Shown here: positions 1 through 9,637 of the stretch, one piece after another
Layout of the letters: each line of letters begins with the position of its first letter
Position numbering within the stretch: the first letter of the stretch is position 1
From: Bacteroidota bacterium
GTDB taxonomy: Bacteria > Bacteroidota > Ignavibacteria > Palsa-1295
NCBI GenBank assembly: GCA_021324685.1
Contig: JAJPIQ010000028.1
Coordinates: 1-64,000, forward strand
Length of the DNA: 64,000 nt
Direction of reading: 5' to 3'
The notes under the pieces: model-generated
Told to the model about the DNA's origin: nothing
What the model saw: only the letters and a program-made list of their open reading frames with translations
Databases searched by the model: none
Translations under genes and position numbers: made by a program

Positions 1-80
1 ATCTGAGCCTGATCAAATCTGAGCCTGATCAAATCTGAGCCTGATCAAATCTGAGCCTGATCAAATCTGAGCCTGATCAC
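1..80. repeat. Tandem repeat, five copies of the 16-bp unit ATCTGAGCCTGATCAA (last copy ends in C); may extend left of the window
   Basis: Read directly at positions 1-16, 17-32, 33-48, 49-64, 65-80. Confidence 0.97.
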
Positions 81-88
81 ATCTCATC

Positions 89-2056
89 TTATCGCTGGAT
101 CACAAATTCGCGGCTCACGCTCGAACCGTTCGATCTCAGGAGTAACTCGTACGCCCCGTCGGCAAGGCCTTCCGTCGGGAGTTCGAAGGTCTCGATCGGA
201 AGTGCGAGCGCGCCGGAGTAGTACGTGCGCAGGTGCCGGCCCAGCGCGTCGTACAGTTCGAGTTCCACGCCCCGGCCGACCGGAGCGCTGAGCGTGACCT
301 GCGCCTGAGCGCGCGCCGGATTCGGGAACGGTTCTCCAAGCGCCAGCGCCGGCGGGACGCCCGGTCCTTCGGAGACCGCACTCGACGAGGTCCCCCAGGG
401 GAACTTGAATGCGCGGTACGTGTAAACGGGCGACGCGATGTGGAGTTCGTACGCGATGGCATTGTTCGGCGTCACTTCCGTAATCGTGGGCTGATCGACG
501 AAACCGGTGACCGGATTGAATGCAAGGCCCCAGTCGATCAGCGTGTTGCCGTTGCTTAAGCGCTGAACGTATCCCATCGCCGTGCTCTGGATCGTCGAAT
601 CGTGATCGTAATGCCACACCAGCGTTGCCATTTTGGAAGGAATATCCAACCGGTATTCACAGGCGCGCGCATACGGAGCGGAGGTAACAATGGTATCATA
701 CGTGGGCGGGACCGTACTGCTATCGATAAAAATGCGCGTCGATTGCACCACATGCCCATAGTTCCCATTATCGAACAGCGTCAGGTCGCCGTTGGCAATT
801 CGGCGCAACGCATGTTGATGGGAAAAATGGATCGCGTCATTGACGAACATGAATTGATTGTGCTTCCCACCGAAGCGCCAGATAAACGACCCATTCGGAT
901 CGTTCCGGTCGATCTTTGAAATCTCGTCCAAATGTCGCGATGAGAGGAGGATATTACCGTCCGTATCGACCTGGATCGCATTCGCATGGACCGCATCGAC
1001 GACGTTGCTCATTAAGTTCACATTTTCATTCTCCGCATCCGTATCGTTGAAATGACCCGGATCCCAGGAGCGCCACGCCCACACCGGATTTTTTTGAGCA
1101 TCTACTTCCTCGATCACGGCGCCCACGAAGAGCGCGTGCGTACTCGCTCCGGGAAGGTCCCGGCTCATATTCCAGCCGGGCAACGTATCGACCCCGAGCA
1201 GCAGCGCATGGCCGTTCGGCAACAGTTCGAAATCGTGAAAATCGGTTGCATAGGAAGCGCTGTCTTGCCGGACGGTGAAACTATCGACGAGGGCGTAGCT
1301 CGAGTCCATGATATAATATTTCGTTCCAGCATCGATAATGGCCTGGGAACCGGCAACATATCCGCCTTCGCAATAGGCCAGGCGTCCATCGGGAAGCATT
1401 TTAAAATCAAAATCGAGCAGGCGCGCCGGTTTGGCATAATAGACCGGGTTCGCCAGAGAATCGAGGATCATTCGATACGCGCTCGTGCTGCCGGCATTGG
1501 TCGCGGCGCTGAAGGTCGCTAAAAAAAGCTTCCCCGGGGCCGGGTGGTCCATAGAGTCGACGTTCATCGCCGGCCAGTCGGACGGCAGCGAGGTCGTAAC
1601 ATCGAGATTGAGCGTCGAGGGCTGTTCCACGAACGGGCTTCGATCGTCGGCGGTCCAATGCTCCGCCGGAGGCGAAATTTGATAGGAGAACACGACCGGT
1701 TGGCCGGATCGCTCTGAAGCCATATCCTGAAAACGGACGCGGACCGTTTCGTTTGGCACAAATGCCGCATCGGGACGAAAAACAAACGTGCGATGATCGT
1801 CCGATAGTGTAACCGTTCCCGAATGGAGGCCCGAAAGCGACCCTGAGACCTGAAACTCCTGGGAGGAGACTTCCGGCGCGCTCAACGCGCTCGATATTCT
1901 GACGATGATCGGCGCTTTTGGCGGCACATAACATGACCCATCCATCGGGAAATGATATTCGACCACGGCGGGGGCGATCTGCTGGGCGCAAAGAGACCCC
2001 GACGCCATCAAAAAAATAAAAACGCTAAGTAATCGAGAGACGCGAAAATGGACCAT
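89..2056 (-). CDS. Aryl-sulfate sulfotransferase (ASST)-like secreted protein with T9SS type-A-like C-terminal domain
   Basis: Signal peptide; ASST-like core (HANAIQVDTDGNILLSSRHLDEISKIDRNDPNGSFIWRFGG...HFSHQHALRR); C-terminus FPNPARAQ...ELYDALGRHL...FVIQR. Confidence 0.8.
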   Translation of the reverse strand: MVHFRVSRLLSVFIFLMASGSLCAQQIAPAVVEYHFPMDGSCYVPPKAPIIVRISSALSAPEVSSQEFQVSGSLSGLHSGTVTLSDDHRTFVFRPDAAFVPNETVRVRFQDMASERSGQPVVFSYQISPPAEHWTADDRSPFVEQPSTLNLDVTTSLPSDWPAMNVDSMDHPAPGKLFLATFSAATNAGSTSAYRMILDSLANPVYYAKPARLLDFDFKMLPDGRLAYCEGGYVAGSQAIIDAGTKYYIMDSSYALVDSFTVRQDSASYATDFHDFELLPNGHALLLGVDTLPGWNMSRDLPGASTHALFVGAVIEEVDAQKNPVWAWRSWDPGHFNDTDAENENVNLMSNVVDAVHANAIQVDTDGNILLSSRHLDEISKIDRNDPNGSFIWRFGGKHNQFMFVNDAIHFSHQHALRRIANGDLTLFDNGNYGHVVQSTRIFIDSSTVPPTYDTIVTSAPYARACEYRLDIPSKMATLVWHYDHDSTIQSTAMGYVQRLSNGNTLIDWGLAFNPVTGFVDQPTITEVTPNNAIAYELHIASPVYTYRAFKFPWGTSSSAVSEGPGVPPALALGEPFPNPARAQAQVTLSAPVGRGVELELYDALGRHLRTYYSGALALPIETFELPTEGLADGAYELLLRSNGSSVSREFVIQR

Positions 2057-2159
2057 AACGTAATAGGCTTTTCGAAACGTAAATAAAACCCCGCCAAATC
2101 GAAATCGTTACAGCCTTATTTTAGGACAGCGCTACCGTCCTGGGCCGGCGTTACTATGC

Positions 2160-2465
2160 TCAGGTCGGCTTTACCATGCTCCCGAGCCGCTCGACATAGT
2201 CGGAAAATGCCTTTTTCCCTTTTTTCGTAAGTCGATAACTGGAAACCGGCTTTTTAGCGACGAATTGCTTCGTTACGCCGATATAGCCGGCTTCCTCCAA
2301 TTTTCGTAGATGGATGCTTAAGTTCCCATCGGTGGCGCCCGTCTTCTCGCGAAGGAAGGTGAACTCCGCTTCGTCCACCGAGATCAGGACGGCCATGATC
2401 GCCAGCCGGATCCGGGAGTGAATGACCTCATCGAGTTCCCGATAATCGAAGGAACCGGCGCTCAT
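2160..2465 (-). CDS. Winged-helix transcriptional regulator (MarR/ArsR-like, HTH_34 type)
   Basis: About 100 aa; pattern LREKTGATDGNLSIHLRKLEEAGYIGVTKQF...SYRLTKKGKKAF. Confidence 0.85.
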   Translation of the reverse strand: MSAGSFDYRELDEVIHSRIRLAIMAVLISVDEAEFTFLREKTGATDGNLSIHLRKLEEAGYIGVTKQFVAKKPVSSYRLTKKGKKAFSDYVERLGSMVKPT

Positions 2466-3106
2466 GCTTCTATCGCCATTCTTTTATATCGGCGTTGAAG
2501 GATCATTCCAGGAACCACCTGGAACAAGATCAGCATCAGGGCATACAGGCCGAGGACGTGCACGGAGGGCCACAGGAACATTACGATGCCTCCGGCCCAC
2601 CAAACAAAGCCCAGGTTCCGAAACCATTTAAGGTCGTTCACGATGCCCGATAAGAAATACGCAATGCCCAGGATCATATTCGAGAAAAAACAGGTGTAGA
2701 ACGGATGGATCGATGGAACTTTCCCGTCCGAAAAATTGACCTGGCTCAGAATTAAAACGATACCTAACCCGAGCGTGCTGCCGCAGGCGCCCCAGATCGC
2801 GCCGGCAATGCGATCGAGAAAGTTTTTTGCGCGTTTTTCCTGCTCGCTCTTTTTTCGCGCATAATAAAAGATCGATCCCCATCCCAGGAGCACGAGCCCC
2901 AGCCAGACAAAGCCGGTATAAAGATCGCGCTGGATGAGCACCGAAATGTAGGTCACCGCCATTCCAACGGCGACGATCAGGCCCCAGAAGATGTAGGGTT
3001 TGCCGTCTTCGACGAAGGCGACACGGCTTTCATCGATAATTTTGCGAATGAATAGAAGCTCCTCTTCCGGTCGGAGAGAAGCTTCTGAAAGATTTGTGTT
3101 TTCCAT
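2462..3106 (-). CDS. Integral membrane protein of unknown function, overlapping the regulator gene start
   Basis: Several hydrophobic segments; ATGA-type overlap with the 2160..2465 gene. Confidence 0.75.
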   Translation of the reverse strand: MENTNLSEASLRPEEELLFIRKIIDESRVAFVEDGKPYIFWGLIVAVGMAVTYISVLIQRDLYTGFVWLGLVLLGWGSIFYYARKKSEQEKRAKNFLDRIAGAIWGACGSTLGLGIVLILSQVNFSDGKVPSIHPFYTCFFSNMILGIAYFLSGIVNDLKWFRNLGFVWWAGGIVMFLWPSVHVLGLYALMLILFQVVPGMILQRRYKRMAIEA

Positions 3107-3121
3107 GGTGCTTTTAAAAAA

Positions 3122-3859
3122 TTAATTCTCCGTGTGGCATCCGATGCAGGTTGCCGGCGGTAGATCGGAATTTGGTTTGCCGAACTCTTTTGTTTCCAGC
3201 CAATGATTGGCTCGAGTCGCGTATTCGGAACCTTGTAATTCCGTAGTGATGAGACTAAAATACATTTCAGCCCTTTCGGTTTCACCGAGCCTCCGGCAGG
3301 CGTCCGCCATTCCGCCGAGCAGTTCACCGCGCGAATGAACGGAAAGCTTGGAAAAGTAACGAGTTTGGAGCGCGTACGTCCGCTCGTAGTCGGCAAGGCC
3401 TTTTCGTAAAAGAATCGTTCGATTTGGCTCCGGAAGATATGGAGCTGCCGCAAGAATAGCCGCGCCACGGGGAATCCGGACGGCAACATTGTTCGAATCG
3501 AGTTCGACGGCGCGATCCATTTCGCCCATTCCGCTATCGGACAACGCCATTCCTTTCTGAAAATCTCCGGACTGGAATGCTTGCCCGGAAAGATACCAAA
3601 TCGCGCATCCATGCCAGACCAGCGCCTGGGAATGATTCGGATTTGCCCGCAGGGTGTCTTCGCAGAGCGTCATCGCACGATGAAGCGCCGAGGAATCGCC
3701 GCGGAAGCCTGCGAACATGTCTTCGCGCACGAGATAATCGAATCGTTGCGGGGGATCGCTCTCCATGTGCCGAGAAGGCCCATAGAAACCCATGACGCCA
3801 AGGCCCACGGATGCGACCGAAAAAAGAAAGAGAAGGCGGTTGGAAAGGTTGTTTTTCAT
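3122..3859 (-). CDS. Exported TPR-like protein ending in a CXXCH motif
   Basis: Start MKNNLSNRLLFLFSVASVGLG (signal/anchor); TPR-like helices; C-terminus PPATCIGCHTEN*. Confidence 0.7.
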   Translation of the reverse strand: MKNNLSNRLLFLFSVASVGLGVMGFYGPSRHMESDPPQRFDYLVREDMFAGFRGDSSALHRAMTLCEDTLRANPNHSQALVWHGCAIWYLSGQAFQSGDFQKGMALSDSGMGEMDRAVELDSNNVAVRIPRGAAILAAAPYLPEPNRTILLRKGLADYERTYALQTRYFSKLSVHSRGELLGGMADACRRLGETERAEMYFSLITTELQGSEYATRANHWLETKEFGKPNSDLPPATCIGCHTEN

Positions 3860-3972
3860 AATACGGAACATTAGATGAAAAGCACTTTAAATTACAAAGT
3901 ACTTTAACAAGACCATATGCCATTTGTTCCGATGCGATCATTATTTTTTAAGGGTTCGTTGTTGCAACAGGA

Positions 3973-4236
3973 ATGCAAGCTTCCTGTAGCCACCTCGATA
4001 CGATCAAAGATGTTACGCCGATCACGCCCAATGGCTGTGAAGAATGCCTCAAAATGGGCGATTCCTGGGTCCATTTACGGCTTTGCATGGCCTGCGGCCA
4101 CGTCGGATGTTGCGACCAATCGAAAAATAAACATGCGACAAAGCATGCGCATGCGACGGGACATCCGATCGTAAAATCCTTCCAGCCGGGAGAAGACTGG
4201 ATGTACTGCTATCCAGACGACCTTTTTATGGAATGA
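3973..4236 (+). CDS. UBP-type zinc finger domain protein
   Basis: Cys/His spacing CSH...CEECL...CMACGHVGCCDQSKNKHATKHAHATGHPIVKSF matches the zf-UBP pattern. Confidence 0.85.
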   Translation: MQASCSHLDTIKDVTPITPNGCEECLKMGDSWVHLRLCMACGHVGCCDQSKNKHATKHAHATGHPIVKSFQPGEDWMYCYPDDLFME

Positions 4237-4252
4237 TTTTTTTATGGTATAA

Positions 4253-5152
4253 CTATTTCACTGTGCGTTCGAGGAATGCACGGTCCCAATCGCCCAGGTC
4301 CGCGATCGCACGGTAGCTGGTTTCCAGGAATTTCAAGATCGCCCCTTCCGGATCGGGTGAGACACGAACCGTGTCATACGGAAGGATAAATTCGCCCATC
4401 GCCGGGTCCCATTTCGATCCTTCGGGACTGATTCGTTGACCTTCGATCCCCTTCGGCGCCGGATATCCATACGCATAGAATGCCGGCTGAGGGAATTTCT
4501 CATTACCGGGCCAGAACCCGCCGGAAAAATGTTCTTCGTCGCAATCGATGCGCGCCAGACGCGGTGCGTGCGACGGAGCAGAGCATCCCCGTCCCGAGTA
4601 GCGCGTGAGATTAAGATCGAACGATCCCCACCAGAAATGAACGGGGCTCGCCTTGCCCGAAAATCCAGATCGAAATTGTTCGAAGACGCCGGCCACGCGC
4701 GAGAGCAGGTTCCAAAATCGCTCGACCGAAGCCCGATCGTACTGAAAATCTGATGTGTCGACATTCAAGGGAACGGTACTCTCCATTTCCTGCGGCGTGG
4801 GATCGATCGCAACTTCGATATCGAGCTCTTCGAGCGTGGCAAACAGGAGCGCATAAAAATCGGCAACACTTCGATCGCCGAGCTCGAACGAGCGCATTCT
4901 CCCTTTGCTGTCCAGGACCGTGAGGTTATGGCCCAAACAATCGAAGGTAATTTCGAACAGCCGGCCCCGGAAAGGAATGATCCCGGTCGTCAACCCTCGC
5001 GCCCGGGGGAATAACGCCGCATGCCACCACTCATTTAAAAACGGCGAGAGCGCAAGTTTGATCTTGCCCGCGATTTGCGTATAACGGTGCAGCGTCCGGT
5101 ACGTTGGGAGCCATTGTTCATAGGGCAACTGCGGCCAGCCTTCGTGTTCCAT
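4253..5152 (-). CDS. DUF5996 family protein
   Basis: WPQLPYEQWLPTYRTLHRYTQIAGKIKLALSPFLNEWWHAALF... is characteristic of the family. Confidence 0.8.
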   Translation of the reverse strand: MEHEGWPQLPYEQWLPTYRTLHRYTQIAGKIKLALSPFLNEWWHAALFPRARGLTTGIIPFRGRLFEITFDCLGHNLTVLDSKGRMRSFELGDRSVADFYALLFATLEELDIEVAIDPTPQEMESTVPLNVDTSDFQYDRASVERFWNLLSRVAGVFEQFRSGFSGKASPVHFWWGSFDLNLTRYSGRGCSAPSHAPRLARIDCDEEHFSGGFWPGNEKFPQPAFYAYGYPAPKGIEGQRISPEGSKWDPAMGEFILPYDTVRVSPDPEGAILKFLETSYRAIADLGDWDRAFLERTVK

Positions 5153-5165
5153 CGAGAATGTAGGT

Positions 5166-6119
5166 TCAGCGACTCCTCAGCATCTCTTCTTCGAGGTCGA
5201 ACGTCGAAAGGATGCGTAACGCCCGGAACCGTTCGACGATCTCTTCCATCGAAAGATTTTCGATCCCTTCCGTCGAGAACTTCGAGCAGCAGTAACTGGC
5301 AAGGACGGTGCCGTAGATCACCGCGCGCTTCGCGTCTTCATAGGTCACCGCGCCGCGCCGCGCAAGATAACCGATAAATCCGCCCATGAACGTATCGCCG
5401 GCCCCGGTGGGATCGAAAATATCTTCCAGCGGGAATGCCGGCGCGGAAAAAATAAACTCGTCATAGAACAGGAGCGCGCCATGCTCCCCTTTTTTGATCA
5501 CGACGATGCGCGGCGAACCCTCGGCCAGCATGGCCTGCAGTTTTCGTCCGGCGACAATAAGGCTTGGGTGCTCGATGAGCAAACGCGCTTCGCTATCGTT
5601 GATGACGAGCGCGTTCGAAAGACGGAGCGTTCGTTCGAGGCTTTCCCGGTGGCCCGTGATCCAGAAGTTCATCGTGTCGAGCAGAACAAGCCTCGGCCGC
5701 CGGTCCAGTTGTTCGATCACTTGCCGCTGCAGGTCGGGCTGGATATTCCCAAGCACCAGAAAATCAGGCGACGTAAAATGTCCCGGAACGTGCGGTTTGA
5801 AATCGGCAAAGACATTAAGATTGGTCTCGATCGTGTCCCGCGTATTCATATCGTAATGATATCGTCCGTGCCAGGAAAATGTCTTTCCCTCGGGGACGAT
5901 CTCGATCCCGGAAGTATCGATCCCCCGCTGCCGGAAAAGGTCCCATGCGCGTTCGGGAAAATCGTCCCCGACAACGCCAACGACGCCCACTTTTTCTGGC
6001 GCAAAATAACTGGCCGCAAGGGAAATAAACGTGGCGCTGCCACCCAGGGCAAGCTCCCGCGTGGCGAACGGCGTTTCAATGATATCGAGTGCGAGCGAAC
6101 CGACGATGAGAAGTGACAA
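5166..6119 (-). CDS. PfkB-family carbohydrate/nucleoside kinase
   Basis: GGSATFISLAASYF N-terminal and DPTGAGDTFMGGFIGYLA C-terminal PfkB signatures. Confidence 0.9.
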   Translation of the reverse strand: MSLLIVGSLALDIIETPFATRELALGGSATFISLAASYFAPEKVGVVGVVGDDFPERAWDLFRQRGIDTSGIEIVPEGKTFSWHGRYHYDMNTRDTIETNLNVFADFKPHVPGHFTSPDFLVLGNIQPDLQRQVIEQLDRRPRLVLLDTMNFWITGHRESLERTLRLSNALVINDSEARLLIEHPSLIVAGRKLQAMLAEGSPRIVVIKKGEHGALLFYDEFIFSAPAFPLEDIFDPTGAGDTFMGGFIGYLARRGAVTYEDAKRAVIYGTVLASYCCSKFSTEGIENLSMEEIVERFRALRILSTFDLEEEMLRSR

Positions 6120-6268
6120 AGCCTATGAATGATAAGTACTGAAATACTAAAGTGTTCAATTTTGGTATAACCTATAAATTGGCAAAAATGTCATTATCTT
6201 TTAAGAACCCTACGTGTTCATTTGCTGGGAGTTAACTCCCCTTCTTGCCGTGTTCGGCATCAATTCCA

Positions 6269-8827
6269 ATGCTCGCTCGGTTCATCGTCGGCTGTATTTT
6301 GTTGCAGGCAATGTATGCCCGTGCCCAGACAATATTGCCGGAAGCAAAGCGACTTGCGCATCCACCAGCGGTGGCGCTCGTACTTTCGGGGGGCGGGATC
6401 AAGGGCTTTGCTCATATCGGTGTGCTCGAAGTCCTCGATTCGGCACATATCCCGATCGATCTTATTGCAGGAACCAGTATCGGCGCGGTCGTCGGAGGTC
6501 TGTATGCGGCCGGTTACACGCCCAAGCAACTCGAGGAATTTGCGACTTCGATCAATTGGGCCGATGTACTCGAACTCGAGGACCAGTCCCACCGCCCGGA
6601 ACGCGTTCTTTCGCAAAAGGACGATCGCGCGCTGCTCTCGCTCCGCTTCACCGGGTTTTTCAATCCGGTGATCCCACAGGCGATCTCGAGCGGCGAGCGG
6701 CTTACGATGCTGCTGAACGGAATGGTCTTAGGCGCGCCGGCGGGCGTGCCGCGCGATTTTTTGAGGGACATGAAAGTTCCTTTCGTGGCCGTGACCACCG
6801 ATATCGTTCGCGGCGAACGCCGCCTGCTTACGAACGGCGACCTCACCGAAGCGCTCCGGGCCAGCGCCACGCTTCCGCTCCGCTTTAGTCCCATGCCGGG
6901 CGATTCGACGATGCTCATGGATGGAGGGCTGCTCTCGAATATTCCGACCGATGTCGCAAAATCGCTCGGCGCCTCCCGCATTATCGTCTCGAATACGACG
7001 GCAAGTCTTCGTCCTCGCGAAGCACTCAACACGCCATGGGATGTGGCCGATCAGGTCGTCACGCTCATGATGCAGCAGGAAAACGCAAAGGAACTCGCGC
7101 TCTCCGATTACACGATCACACCGGATGTCTCGGGCCTGGACGAAGGCGATTACAGTACGATTCCTGAGATGATCGAGGCCGGACGTGAGGCCGCGAGGCG
7201 AATGCTGGGCGTGCTGCAGCATTCGATCGCCGGGATTTCCGATCCGCCCGAAATATCGATGAAGGACGATACCGTGCTCCGTTCATTGCGCGAGATCCGA
7301 GTCTATGGCACGACCGGCGAGTTCCCGGACACGGCATTCCTTCATGACCGTACGTTCCTCGGAAAGGCACTGTTACGATCTTCGAATTTGAAACTGATCG
7401 AGCACCGGCTGCTGGAAGATTATCGTTCCCATGGCTATACGCTGGTCCGGATCGATAGTGTTGTCCTGCATCCGGGTTTTGGCCGTGCCGATCTCTACAT
7501 GGACGAGGGCCGCATCGGCCGGATCGTCGTCCATGGCGATCCCGGGATCGATTCCGAAGTGGCATTGCACGAGCTTTCATTCGCGCGCGGCGATGTTTTT
7601 CGCGCTTCGGAGGGTGAACGCTCGCTACAGCACCTTACCGGTACCGGCCTTTTCGATTTTGCGGTCATTCAAATTTCCTATGATACATCATGGCCCGGAA
7701 CACAATATGTCTGGCGGCCCGATACGATCGCCTTCCCGCAGGAGCCGCCCTCGCTGGAGCCGGCGGTAATCCTGACGGTCCATGCTCGCAGCCCGAATGT
7801 CTTGCGTCTGGGTGCGCTGGCCGATAACGAATTCGGCGCAGAATTTTCCGCGGAATTTGCCAATGAGAATGTCGGCGGGAGCGGGATCGAATATTCCCTC
7901 ATCGGCAGCTTAGGCGCATTGGCCCGCTCGGCGTCCTTTACGCTCAATGCGCCCCGCCTCTTTCACAGCTTTGGCGTACTCGATGCAAGTATTTATTCCG
8001 GATATCGGGATATTAATGTGTACCAACTCGAGACGGTCGCGCCCGAACATAAAATAGTAAGCAGTGTAACGGACGTCGTACGCGAATCTCGCGACCTCGG
8101 GCTTCGGCTGCAGGCCGGCGGCCAGGTGGAACGCTTGGGAGCGATCACGGCCGAACTGCGCGTGGAACAACAACGATGGTTCAGCACGCGCGATAGCGCG
8201 AACGATCAGGGGACCGACGACCTTCGGGCCCTCCGAGGAGAACTCTTAGTCGATTCGCGCGACGATGGCGATTATCCTCATATTGGAACTCTTATTCGGG
8301 CCTATGCCGAAACCGGCCTTACGCTGTTCGGCCATGGAACGAATTATACGAAATTGTTCGGGGAAATGGAAGGGGCGATCCCGCTGTCGGCGTTGCATAC
8401 GCTCCTTCCGCGCATCCGGCTTGGATTCGGCGATGCCTTGCTGCCCCGGCTTGAAACATTCGCTTTGGGTGGAATGGAATCTTTTTACGGCCTGAACGAA
8501 TATGAGCTCCGTGGGAAACAAATGCTCGAGGGCAGCCTTTCCTATCAGATCGCTATTCCGCACTCGCTCTTTTTCCCGACCTTCGTTTCTATTCGATACG
8601 ATATTGGGGCCGTGTGGCCGGAACCCACGGAAATTAAGTTCGAGTCGCTCTTACACGGCCTTGGAGCACAAATCGGAGTAAAAACGCCCCTGGGTCTTGC
8701 CCGCTTCGGACTCGGAGAAAATTTTCGGTTCGTCGAAACGCCCGGAGTGAAACCTCTGGCACAACCTTCCCAGGTGATCGCCCTGAACTCCCCACACTTT
8801 TATTTTTCGATCGGGTCGAGATTATAA
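6269..8827 (+). CDS. Patatin-like phospholipase with C-terminal Omp85/BamA-like region
   Basis: LSGGGIKGFAHIGVLEVL, GTSIGAVVGGLYAAGY, DGGLLSNIP catalytic motifs; long C-terminal beta-rich region. The upstream TTG at 6245 is a less likely start. Confidence 0.88.
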   Translation: MLARFIVGCILLQAMYARAQTILPEAKRLAHPPAVALVLSGGGIKGFAHIGVLEVLDSAHIPIDLIAGTSIGAVVGGLYAAGYTPKQLEEFATSINWADVLELEDQSHRPERVLSQKDDRALLSLRFTGFFNPVIPQAISSGERLTMLLNGMVLGAPAGVPRDFLRDMKVPFVAVTTDIVRGERRLLTNGDLTEALRASATLPLRFSPMPGDSTMLMDGGLLSNIPTDVAKSLGASRIIVSNTTASLRPREALNTPWDVADQVVTLMMQQENAKELALSDYTITPDVSGLDEGDYSTIPEMIEAGREAARRMLGVLQHSIAGISDPPEISMKDDTVLRSLREIRVYGTTGEFPDTAFLHDRTFLGKALLRSSNLKLIEHRLLEDYRSHGYTLVRIDSVVLHPGFGRADLYMDEGRIGRIVVHGDPGIDSEVALHELSFARGDVFRASEGERSLQHLTGTGLFDFAVIQISYDTSWPGTQYVWRPDTIAFPQEPPSLEPAVILTVHARSPNVLRLGALADNEFGAEFSAEFANENVGGSGIEYSLIGSLGALARSASFTLNAPRLFHSFGVLDASIYSGYRDINVYQLETVAPEHKIVSSVTDVVRESRDLGLRLQAGGQVERLGAITAELRVEQQRWFSTRDSANDQGTDDLRALRGELLVDSRDDGDYPHIGTLIRAYAETGLTLFGHGTNYTKLFGEMEGAIPLSALHTLLPRIRLGFGDALLPRLETFALGGMESFYGLNEYELRGKQMLEGSLSYQIAIPHSLFFPTFVSIRYDIGAVWPEPTEIKFESLLHGLGAQIGVKTPLGLARFGLGENFRFVETPGVKPLAQPSQVIALNSPHFYFSIGSRL

Positions 8828-8829
8828 GT

Positions 8830-9543
8830 ATGCATGTTCTGATAACGGGTGCTTCCAAAGGGATCGGTCTCGCGCTGGCTCAACGGTTTTGTGCCGATGA
8901 TACTCGGATATCGATCTGTTCCCGGTCCAAACATTCGATACGGGAAGCAAAAGCGACGATCGAGCGGTCCTCTCCCGGCGCGCTCGTGTACGCGGCTGCC
9001 TGCGATGTTTCTCAGGAGACCGAAGTAACTCGTTTCCTGCATGCGGCCGAGAGCGCTTTGGGGCCGGTGGATGTACTTATAAATAATGCAGGCTTCGGTA
9101 TTTTTCGCTCGGTGCTCGATATGACCGTCCACGAGTTCGACCGAGTGCTGGCAACGAATCTCCGAGGTGTCTTCCTCATGACGCAGGCTGTCCTGCCTGG
9201 AATGAAGCAGCGTCGATCGGGAGCGGTCGTGACAATCTCCTCGCTGGCCGGCCGAAATGGATTTGCCGGTGGTAGCGCCTATTGCGCCTCGAAGTTCGGA
9301 GTTCGCGGCCTTATGCAATCCCTGTTTCTGGAAGCGAGAGCGTCCGATATTCGAGTTATCACGGTGTTTCCGGGAAGTGTCAATACAGCCTTTTTCGAAA
9401 CCGCGGGGCATCCATTAGGCGAGCGTGCAAAAACGGTCTTAAGCCCGGAAGATATAGCCGATTCCGTTTATGCCGCAGTCCATTTGCCGCCACGGGCAAC
9501 AATCTCAGAGCTCGATATTCGACCGACGAATCCTGCGGGCTAA
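8830..9543 (+). CDS. Short-chain dehydrogenase/reductase (SDR)
   Basis: TGASKGIGLALA; NNAGFG; SSLAGRNGFAGGSAYCASK. Confidence 0.93.
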   Translation: MHVLITGASKGIGLALAQRFCADDTRISICSRSKHSIREAKATIERSSPGALVYAAACDVSQETEVTRFLHAAESALGPVDVLINNAGFGIFRSVLDMTVHEFDRVLATNLRGVFLMTQAVLPGMKQRRSGAVVTISSLAGRNGFAGGSAYCASKFGVRGLMQSLFLEARASDIRVITVFPGSVNTAFFETAGHPLGERAKTVLSPEDIADSVYAAVHLPPRATISELDIRPTNPAG

Positions 9544-9590
9544 AACGAATCCTGAAGGTCCCAAAAAAAAGATTATAATCCAAAATAAGA

Positions 9591-9616
9591 AAGGCCCTCA
9601 ATTACTTGAGGGCCTT
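9591..9616. terminator. Bidirectional intrinsic terminator between convergent genes
   Basis: AAGGCCCTCAA-TTAC-TTGAGGGCCTT perfect stem with T-rich flank on the minus strand. Confidence 0.9.
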
Positions 9617-9637
9617 CTTTGCACGTTTAATCTTGCG

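Noticed and set aside
1-80. CRISPR array
   Set aside because: 16-bp units are directly contiguous with no spacers
84-617. 177-aa minus-strand ORF
   Set aside because: Out-of-frame overlap with the ASST-like gene; no motif
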